Assembly: GCF_030269925.1 (NCBI RefSeq)
Contig: NC_085131.1
Coordinates: 14,183,501-14,247,500, forward strand
Direction of reading: 5' to 3'
Length of the DNA stretch: 64,000 bases
From: Bombyx mori
Taxonomy: Eukaryota; Arthropoda; Insecta; Lepidoptera; Bombycidae
Notes under the pieces: model-generated
The model's input: the letters and a program-made list of their open reading frames with translations, nothing else
The model's database searches: none
What the model was told of the DNA's origin: nothing
Shown here: positions 58,801 to 64,000 of the stretch, in pieces
How positions within the stretch are numbered: position 1 is the stretch's first letter
How the letters are laid out: every line of letters begins with the position of its first letter
Position numbers and translations under genes: made by a program

Positions 58801-59279
58801 CGAATTATTTGTGGAAGTCCAGAGAAGGTTTAAAAGGTAGATAAATAGCTGTCATTAGCTAAGAGGACTACTGAAATATCAATAAGATCTTCCAGAGATT
58901 GCTTCGAACAGCACATTTTAAAATACTTTCAATTGACGGCCGGTTATAGCTGACGATACAAAATTATCGCAGCTCATTTAATATTTTTAGCTATAGAATT
59001 AAACGTATTTATTTGACTACGTCAAAAGATATAGATAACAATCTGATAAATCCTAGAGCAACAAAGGCACTGCTCAAGCAACAAGGTCAAATAAAGATTT
59101 TTCCAGAGATATCTTCGCAGCTATGTAACTACATATAATAAAGATGATTTATTCTTACTTTCTGAAGCTTTTGAAATCTTCAATAACACTATCCACTGGC
59201 GAATTCTTTATGCTATTACTAAGAAGACAATCCTTGCTTTGAGGTATTAAGCCGCCGTTGACTGGCAGGGCACATTCTG
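52856..59279 (-). CDS. Kazal-like secreted protein, gene B (intron holds a full LINE)
   Basis: Modelled from splice sites, minus strand: exons 59279-59159, 58726-58517, 53331-53222 and 52944-52856 (stop TAG). Intron phases are 2, 2, 1. The first coding exon with the signal peptide was not found; the 59279 exon starts in phase 1, like exon 2 of gene A. The first listed exon reads ECALPVNGGLIPQSKDCLLS... The next is exactly 210 nt like gene A's and has possible N-glycosylation sites (NTT, NIT, NTT), then NPGYDPTWGYEPYWETGDWV and ACGKQCPPQYI. The third, KYGVICGRMRNLNF...KTFESYCEMIQEDC, is the Kazal core. The last, LAVFSKGDPCCDFL, supplies the final cysteine. The intron before the Kazal exon is 5.2 kb because of the LINE at 53478-57890. 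Inhibition of serine proteases is inferred from the fold only. Confidence 0.5.
53655..53710. repeat. (CA)n microsatellite inside LINE 3' UTR
   Basis: Alternating CA on the plus strand, in the same 3' UTR position as the TG run at 30080-30150. Confidence 0.9.
53772..56663 (-). CDS. LINE ORF2: endonuclease and reverse transcriptase
   Basis: 963 residues, intact. The N-terminal apurinic-like endonuclease shows QNVNGIRSK, the catalytic glutamate in TETNLN, GGGVLI, and LLVGDFNTPNI near residue 150. The reverse transcriptase occupies roughly residues 500-740: YIIPIHKSGDKSRCENYRPI, QHGFLKNKST, TDFSKAFDKV, SGVPQGSNLGPLLF and the active-site LLYADDLKIF. The C-terminal region (RSLLEYATPIWSPYY, RVQKKCLRIL) is that of CR1/Jockey-group elements. 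It would nick target DNA and prime reverse transcription of the element RNA. ORF1 lies 55 bp upstream. The CR1-like call rests on the zinc-finger ORF1, the short caataaa-type tail and the ORF2 layout. Confidence 0.95.
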   Translation of the reverse strand: MVSVYYQNVNGIRSKLTQFYMNVLNSNFDIVCLTETNLNNSVFDGEIIDDRYNVYRRDRAETHSKKQEGGGVLIAIHKRFKVIRQTHWDSGFEDIWITVMHEKNCVPNINICVCYLPPDMNYSDIDYFYSHCQNIILNEVPDDYFLLVGDFNTPNIQWPSLTSSYFYRTTLTHIPNKKSDSLIELVTTCGLKQANMILNTNKRILDLVLSNLETVTVNETTELSLLDRYHPSILINIPQYSLSKSLKQNPRKRLNFFKCDLNKVKYELNLTDWSEILNHDDVNVCCEIFYSTLFAIINKYTPVTNVKHHRYPIWYNKSLIKCNEEKNKYHKLFKKFKNPRDYDVFSLLRKRCKRLAVDCYNNYVSSIENSLNKNIKIFWSYVNNRRVYGSNTSLPQAMKFGETIATSGLRISELFSQYFSSVYEKDTTANFSYTFDEHMYFKDRISNTLSSIVLDEGEVFLKLKLLNISKGAGPDRIPPYFVRSCRNELVSPLCKLFNKSLASGVFPNLWKTAYIIPIHKSGDKSRCENYRPISILSCFAKIFESSVYMYLYNHFKPLISEKQHGFLKNKSTISNLLVYKDFLCKSFAAGGQTDSVYTDFSKAFDKVNHRILLHKLVSYGIHGNLFRWISSYLNKRSQLVALKGFLSSPVTVTSGVPQGSNLGPLLFNIFVNDLTEYLVCNHLLYADDLKIFHNISSPADCSLLQQDLDTLVKWCNSNHMCLNSSKCFVISFTNKRNKIINNYFLNNSVLNRSVVAKDLGIIFDEKLSFRSHYQYITSKANQLLGFVLRSSKDFKNPHSVLYLFFSLVRSLLEYATPIWSPYYKVHIDDIERVQKKCLRILAYRLKPGRNNLNYEYRLTQFKIESLSLRRKYFDLVYLYKIIHYIINSSDLISQISFNTRYTARRSHCTNLFALEVHKNNISYFNPIVRMARHYNELASDNTDLDIFESNFYKYCKLVKHILK
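56719..57852 (-). CDS. LINE ORF1: zinc-finger, coiled-coil, FP25K-like RNA-binding protein
   Basis: 377 residues, intact. The N-terminus has a cysteine cluster (CHGCL, CLKCNNC, YCYKC, RCPYC) forming a PHD/RING-like zinc finger (about residues 5-55). A linker and a heptad-rich coiled coil follow (about 165-220, KEKRIKFLEAALLKTQTDLS). The C-terminal domain (IEIHEIPESRNENVLDLFKR, RPRNILVTLSSPRLRDQL, YVWVRFGQIYIRKDE) resembles the FP25K-type domain found in many insect LINE ORF1 proteins. It would coat the element RNA as a trimer or larger particle. Start at 57852 is MIMQCHGC; the second Met at residue 3 is an equal alternative. Confidence 0.92.
   Translation of the reverse strand: MIMQCHGCLMVLKESNCLKCNNCSSEYCYKCLNITVESAKNLNPAQLASLRCPYCLNVTRRKIINKDNTPCRPSLVQDCSLDETMNASFSIVSNETPQQSDSFIHGITSLKTEPVTMESISKLFDSKLSLNSAFVSNLRSALKKDIEDIVAVEVDHALQHFKNELTATTDFITAEQRDFKLAIEDKEKRIKFLEAALLKTQTDLSKLQSRTATIEKISRDLNIEIHEIPESRNENVLDLFKRLCECLRVVISDNDIRACRRVAKMNTTSVRPRNILVTLSSPRLRDQLLSAATRFNKSSTNEKLSTTHLGINGERRRIYLCEHLSPDAKELHSLARKFCFENKYKYVWVRFGQIYIRKDEQSPAFHVKNIDSLNKLS
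57985..58052 (+). tRNA. tRNA-like sequence (pseudogene or SINE head)
   Basis: There is an A-box-like word (ttggcgcaacagg) and a perfect B box GGTTCGAATCC. The T arm GATGG/CCGTC closes around TTCGAAT, and the acceptor strands GCTTG/CAAGC pair partly. The anticodon arm pairs poorly (CGGAG against CACCG, 6-nt loop), so no anticodon can be assigned. It lies about 95 bp from the LINE 5' end, inside the gene B intron. Confidence 0.4.
58055..58515. other. Intron of gene B
   Basis: No repeat recognised apart from short words near 58205-58245 shared with 28.76 kb. Confidence 0.35.
58737..58850 (+). mobile_element. Truncated Helitron-like H2 beside a splice acceptor
   Basis: attgctgttcgttagtttcg ... 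aggtttaaaaggtagataaa. The 5' part of H2 without its CTAG end. Its left edge is about 10 nt from the AG of the gene B exon at 58726. Confidence 0.8.
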
Positions 59280-59334
59280 CTAGCAATAAATAAAAATACA
59301 TATCTATTATAACCTCATCTAGAAACAAAACACA

Positions 59335-59530
59335 GTCAAACGATCTCGTAGCCGCAATCCAATGCGCTGATGCGACCAAACCCGCGCCGCTCTGGAAACC
59401 ACAGTCCACGATGCCATACACACCGCCGAGAACAGAGGAAGATGGCGAAATATCATCCAGATAAGGATAATGGGAGGAGATGACCTTCGGAAATGTGATT
59501 CAGGGAGCCGGAGAAACAAAATACGTGATT
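59335..59530 (+). mobile_element. LINE C-terminal remnant
   Basis: The plus-strand frame AALETTVHDAIHTAENRGRW, RNIIQIR, GGDDLRKCDSGSRR resembles the end of LINE polyproteins. No upstream domains. It lies just upstream of the gene B exons. Confidence 0.5.
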
Positions 59531-59534
59531 TTGA

Positions 59535-60165
59535 ACTGACATTATCAAAGTTATCAGTTTTTCGTTAGGGATGGAGCATTCCGGTTTAAGTGATTGGTAT
59601 GTAATGCTAATGTCTTATTAAGCGGTTACCTATAATCTAAAACTTGAAGCATAAGATCAAAGTCTGAATTCCATTTGGAATTAGCCTCTAAAGTTACTTT
59701 CAGATCAGAACGTACGATTTAGTGGCAGAAAGAGGCTGGACCCTAGTACGGACCCGTGGGGGCCATCGGCACCCTATTACAAGGTATTCTAATCCCAAAT
59801 TGTAGGCTATACATTTGTAGAATTGTGTAGCAAAATTACGAAACGTGAAACTAGGATAGTTAATTAAAATCAAACCTTACAAATTTCGTATTGTACTAAC
59901 ATTGAATCAAAATGACTAACGCCAGATTAATTATTAAATTCATTTGACAGCATCCTTTGGGCCCGCGATACAAAATGTTTACAACATAATGAATCCGTAT
60001 GCATATAGTTGTTTTGATTACGATGCTGCAAAAATTCATATGCTGATTGCACGCCTCATTTTCATTTTACCTTATTTTCATTTTGAATGTTGATTAAATT
60101 TTGATAATTATTAAATACATTACGTTTACATTCGTTCTCGATATTGTGTTGCTAGGTTTATAATA
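59535..60165. other. No gene recognised
   Basis: Should contain the missing first exon of gene B if that gene is complete, but I could not identify it. Confidence 0.35.
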
Positions 60166-60166
60166 C

Positions 60167-60550
60167 TGTTACACGCTGTTAGGGGTTCAGGATAAATAAA
60201 ATTCTACGAAATTACAAGTTATCACTGTAATAGCACTTAGAATACTTAAAACACTTCACAAACACTTTAAAATTCTCACTTCGCGTCTTCCGCTTCGCTT
60301 CAGGTGATCCGTTCGCTGTTTCGCTTCAAGTAGTTCCGATTACTGACTGACTGCATGCCATCTCTGCTTTTATAGCCGATACCACATCCCTAGAATTATC
60401 GAGAATATTCCACATAAATCGAGTATTGTGTGTTTCCGCTATCTGACAATAGATGGCGTTGTACTTCGTGAGTGTTCTAGATGCTACTAGATCCTTCGAT
60501 ATTCATTCGGCTGTTCGGCGATAGATGGCGCTACTCTTACCGGTGTAACA
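60167..60550 (-). mobile_element. Solo LTR with 4-bp target duplication
   Basis: Read on the minus strand it starts TGTTACACCGGTAAGAGTAG and ends ...AACAGCGTGTAACA, that is TG...CA with an 8-bp inverted end TGTTACAC/GTGTAACA. ATAC flanks both sides (60163-60166 and 60551-60554), a direct target duplication. A TATA-like ctataaaagcag lies inside on the minus strand. No internal domain is present, so it is a solo LTR left by recombination. The 4-bp duplication suits Gypsy or BEL/Pao elements. Confidence 0.88.
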
Positions 60551-60572
60551 ATACAATATTTGTTGTGTATTC

Positions 60573-60750
60573 CTGTGTGCTTAGTGCGAGTTTTGTAACG
60601 TTCTCGATAGCGTAAAAGTAAACTCAAATTTGTATGGAGTTGGAACGCTTGCCTACGTTTGCCGCTGGGGGCGTTGTTCCAACTGCATACAAATTTGAGT
60701 TAACTTTAACGCTATCGAGAACGTTAAAAAACTCGCACTAAGCACACAGG
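60573..60750. mobile_element. Fold-back MITE, copy 2
   Basis: cctgtgtgcttagtgcgag at the left and its reverse complement at the right. The arms pair over about 73 bp around a central gcttgcctacgtttgccgct region. It lies 22 bp from the solo LTR and is close in sequence to 45578-45760. Confidence 0.88.
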
Positions 60751-60751
60751 T

Positions 60752-61087
60752 GATATGTAATGAACCACAATTCTATTTTCTCCTTGTTTTTGCTTTAGAA
60801 AACATTTCGTGTGCATACAGCCCACATGAACATCATCGATACCGGGAATACAGTCAAGCCATGGCCTACTCAGTCCGAAGCAATAGGGCCTACTTGGCCT
60901 TGTTTGAAGAGGGACACCATAAAGGTAGAGGAGTAGAGTAGTTAAATGAGGTAAAGAAAAATAAGGTAAACGAGAATCATAAGCAAATAATACTTGTTAG
61001 TAATCTGTTTGAAACTTTTGCAGTTACATTTCAGTATTATTTATATTTATTTCTGAAATATAAAATAATTTGAACTTTAAAATAGTA
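60752..61087. other. No gene recognised
   Basis: The 63-codon plus-strand frame here lacks a recognisable domain. Confidence 0.35.
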
Positions 61088-61088
61088 A

Positions 61089-61335
61089 TGGTGGTATGAC
61101 GTCTAGTGAGTCCGCACGGGTAGGTACCCACCACCCTGCCTATTTCTGCCGTGAAGCAGTAATGCGTTTCGGTTTGAAGGGTGGGGCAGCCGTTGTACTG
61201 TAAAAACTGAGACCTTAAGTCATATCTCAAGGTCGGTGGCAGCATTTACGTTGTAGATGTCTATGAGCTCCGGTAACCACTTAACATGGGGTGGGCCGTG
61301 AGCTCGTCCACCAACCTAAGCAATAAATAAACAAA
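61089..61335 (+). mobile_element. Bm1-like SINE, head-less form
   Basis: atggtggtatgacgtctagt start, caataaataaac tail. Confidence 0.85.
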
Positions 61336-61838
61336 AAAGTGATCAAACATATTTAAAATGTGAAACATGTGGTATGAACCCCTTAAACAATAGTGTGTGA
61401 AACATTAATAAAGTTAATATATAAAACATAATATTGTACACTGAAATCCCGTATAACCATCTCAATAAAACGCACGTAAAAGCTCGCGTCGCCTCAAGCT
61501 TTTTCAAATTTAGTTTGAGACCTAAAACTAACGATAATTTCTAATTAATTAAGACATTGGTATACAATGAATGTATTTTATGTGGCTCCGTAAACAAGTA
61601 AGCACCCACAAATTATTATGGTATTTAAAATATAGTTAGTACTTAAAATTTAAAGAAGTTAAAATTAGTATTTAAAATGTAATATATAGTATTTGAAATA
61701 TAGTGTATATTTTTCATAGCGACACTACTAAAATTATTGGGAGGCAGTATTGCTAGCAGTAAGCTAGCTAGTATGGCCTTTGATTGTCTGTATATAAGCA
61801 TTCATAAAATTTGTTAAACACGTTATTGACCATAAAGT
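61336..61838. other. No gene recognised
   Basis: AT-rich, with a loose repetition of TTAGTATTTAAAA-type words at 61620-61710. Confidence 0.35.
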
Positions 61839-61839
61839 A

Positions 61840-61938
61840 TCAAGATGGGTAGCGGCATTTAAGTTTATAAGCTTCGATAACCACTTAACATCAGATGAGC
61901 CGTGAAGCTTGTTCTTCCTTCTATGCAGTAAAAAAAAG
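61840..61938 (+). mobile_element. Bm1-like SINE fragment
   Basis: atcaagatgggtagcggcat ... tgcagtaaaaaaaag. Only the 3' 100 bp remain. Confidence 0.6.
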
Positions 61939-61964
61939 AATTTGTAACCTACTAAGGATTTAAA

Positions 61965-62035
61965 TAAGATTAAGATACGATTACGTTAAGATAAGATTAC
62001 GATAAGATAAGTTTAAGATAAGATACGATTAAGAT
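61965..62035. repeat. GATAAGATTA-type simple repeat
   Basis: About 70 bp of imperfect repeats (gataagattacgataagata). Confidence 0.75.
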
Positions 62036-62154
62036 ACCACCATATGTGCATATTGATAGGCGGCATTGGGAGTTTCAATACTCTGCATATTTCCACGCCA
62101 AGCAGAGTTCCGGTAGCCGGTCAACACAAAGTGAGTCATGAATCACTTTAGGGA

Positions 62155-62570
62155 CTTTTTGGCGGGAACGCGAGGAGTGAAGTTGTGTGATTTGTTTTAT
62201 TTTGTCTATTTAATGTTTCCTCGGGCTTAAACGTGTAATAACGGTGGTTTATTAACTGTTTAATATCTGTGAAAGTGCACAGATGTGGGAAAATGAAACA
62301 AAGCCGCTATACGTAACTTCTGGGAATCCTCTAAATAGTCCACTGAAAAACTCTCAGTAAATGACCAACCACCATTCCTTATTATCTCATCTCATCTCAT
62401 TTCATTTAATTTCATCCCAGTTGATTAATGTCTCAAATTAATCATCTTCATTTCTTTTCATTTTATTTCACTCCATATTATCATTTTTCATAAAAATAAT
62501 AATGTAAATTGAAATAAGACATGACTTAAAGGTCTTAGTTACCAGGTCATAAAACCATTAAAAAAAAAAG
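62155..62570 (+). repeat. 430-bp dispersed repeat, copy 2 (pairs with 11738-12172)
   Basis: actttttggcgggaacgcga start, poly(A) end after gtcataaaaccatt. Inverse of the 11.7-kb copy along its full length. Confidence 0.8.
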
Positions 62571-63174
62571 AATCACTTTAGGTAAAATATAAAAGTTCTA
62601 GATACAATTTAAATCACTTCTGAGACTTTTTCGAACGACACCGTGCCCATGTGTATATTAATTATACTTACAGATCGAATCATGTACTATAAAGCTCCGG
62701 TTTTTTGGAGCTTCATAAATTTTGTAAACAAACTTTACACTTTACATTTATTATTTTCACTTAATCCTATAAAAAACCTAATCGAGGCGGATTCAAATCT
62801 AAGGCTCGATGGTAATGTTTAGAATTGATCGACGATTTCAAAAATATGAAAACTGGGAGAACAGTTTACTTAAATGTTCACATTTTTGATCATTATGTTG
62901 CTTTGTTTTATAACATACAATATAACCAAATATGTGCATTAATTAACGGCATCGACATTTTTAACGACACATGTACTGGTCTCAAAAACAAACTAGTATC
63001 CAAGTTCCTTTGTTTATAATTGATGAGAGAATGTTAAGTAGTTAACTCTTGTTTTCATGTTCTTTTAAAATTATTTTTTATGTCGTACTGTTAACATTTA
63101 AAATTAACCTATTTTTCCGCTGTTTGTAAAGTTGCTGTAACATATCACAGTGTTGTTATAAGAGATTGCTGTAC
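62571..63174. other. No gene recognised
   Basis: AT-rich. The 64-codon frame at 62825-63019 has no recognisable domain. Confidence 0.35.
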
Positions 63175-64000
63175 TTTTTTTTTTTTTTTTTTTTTTCCCT
63201 ACCTATGCTGATAGCCTTGAGAGGCTACTTCAGCTTCACCCTAACGTTAGTAGGTGAGCTCGCGGGGCTCAACCGGAGAGTTGCTAACACTGACCCTGGC
63301 AAGAGCAGTGCTTCGCAGAATCTACCACCGGATCGGAAACGCGACCCACTGAGAAGATCCGGCGAGAAACTCAGTGGGCTGTGTCTATGGGTTAGTTCGC
63401 TCGTCGAGCCCTTCGTCGCAAGCGACGGGTTCGACGAGGACGGTGACCGGTGCTTGTGGTGCCTAAAAGCACCGTTAATGGATCAGGAGGATCCGTAATG
63501 ACGTGCTTTGGGCGACGTCGACGGTTTACCATTCGGTCTACTGGGTCGGGTATGTAATTTCCAGCGGCTACGATGAGAGGGTTCTCATGTCGTGCCGCCT
63601 TCTCAAAATGGCGCAGCGATGCCGACTGTAGATACTTACTAAAAGAGTCGAGCTCCAGGTCGTCGTGGAGATCCACATTCCTAAGGAACCAAGGCGCTCC
63701 GACGGCTATCCTGCAGAATCGTGATTGAATAACCTGAAGGGATTTCAAGTGGGTGCGGGCTGCGTGAGCGAACACTACGCTTGCATACGTCATGACGGGG
63801 CGTATACAAGTTTTGTAGAGAGTTACCTTATTACGGAGGGACAGTTTGCTTCGACTACAAAGCATTGGATAGAGTCGTCCTAGAATAAACGCGGCGCGGT
63901 CGCGTACCGTTTTTATATGGGGACGGAATGTCATCCCTCTGTCGAGGGTGACGCCTAGATATTTGACCTTCGAGACCCACGGAATGGGCTGGCCAAAGAG
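63175..64000 (-). mobile_element. Jockey-like LINE 3' part, running off the window
   Basis: Poly(A) at 63175-63196 (22 T on the plus strand), about 195 bp of 3' UTR, then the ORF end from 63392 upward. The same 3' UTR is scattered at 19193, 24080, 32145 and 32878. Confidence 0.92.
63392..64000 (-). CDS. Jockey-like LINE ORF2 C-terminus (partial)
   Basis: The open frame enters from beyond position 64000. It begins in-window FGQPIPWVSKVKYLGVTLDR, then KTVRDRAAFILGRLYPMLCS, TLYKTCIRPVMTYASVVFAH, IQSRFCRIAVGAPWFLRN and NPLIVAAGNYIPDP, ending in an Arg-rich tail (RPRRTRRLRRRARRAN). This is the region after the reverse-transcriptase palm in Jockey-group elements. The palm itself lies outside the window, so activity cannot be judged. 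No internal stop in the visible part (about 203 codons). Confidence 0.92.
   Translation of the reverse strand, partial: LFGQPIPWVSKVKYLGVTLDRGMTFRPHIKTVRDRAAFILGRLYPMLCSRSKLSLRNKVTLYKTCIRPVMTYASVVFAHAARTHLKSLQVIQSRFCRIAVGAPWFLRNVDLHDDLELDSFSKYLQSASLRHFEKAARHENPLIVAAGNYIPDPVDRMVNRRRRPKHVITDPPDPLTVLLGTTSTGHRPRRTRRLRRRARRAN

Noticed and set aside
1..64000. CRISPR array, operon or prokaryotic-type features
   Set aside because: The regular repeats present are SINEs, Helitron-like elements and microsatellites. Introns, tRNA-derived SINEs and LINEs show a eukaryotic (moth) genome.

Overview
The window reads as moth genomic DNA, most likely Bombyx mori or a close relative. It is AT-rich and intron-bearing, and it is packed with a SINE I recognise as the silkworm Bm1 family: about 25 to 30 copies on both strands, some with a tRNA-like head. 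It also holds lepidopteran-type Helitron-like elements, Jockey-, CR1- and RTE-type LINE pieces, a DD37D (maT-type) Tc1/mariner copy, solo LTRs and a fold-back MITE. There are no operons, CRISPR arrays or rRNA. Most of the sequence is transposable elements in several age layers.

Layout: 0.5-1.4 kb is a 5'-truncated LINE with an 88-nt poly(A) tail, next to a second coding repeat that recurs at 27.7-28.1 kb. 5.3-7.5 kb is a SINE cluster. 7.62-9.15 kb is a broken DD37D mariner with a perfect 28-bp inverted repeat, TA duplications and a Helitron-like insert. 9-35 kb holds SINEs, LINE tails, Helitron-like elements, a diverged LTR, a minisatellite and no convincing host gene. 35.1-39.5 kb (minus) is a four-exon phytanoyl-CoA dioxygenase (PhyH) family gene with SINE-filled introns. 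40-48 kb is again repeats. 48.4-59.3 kb (minus) contains two paralogous genes assembled here from matching splice sites: small, probably secreted Kazal-like proteins with an unusual aromatic module. The second is split by a 4.4-kb CR1-like LINE with both ORFs open (53.5-57.9 kb). 60-64 kb has a solo LTR with a 4-bp target duplication, a fold-back element, SINEs and the 3' part of a Jockey-like LINE running off the window edge.

Host gene content is low: one PhyH-family oxygenase (well supported) and the Kazal-like pair (exon models inferred from homology between the copies, exon length and intron phase). The pair shares exactly 210-nt third exons with identical phases and two cysteines at the same positions. 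One member has a decayed second exon. The other has a Helitron fragment about 10 nt from a splice acceptor.

The most instructive non-genic signal is Helitron biology. Several short families begin TC, end CTAG and lie exactly between A and T. In one case the filled and empty versions of the same target are both in this window.
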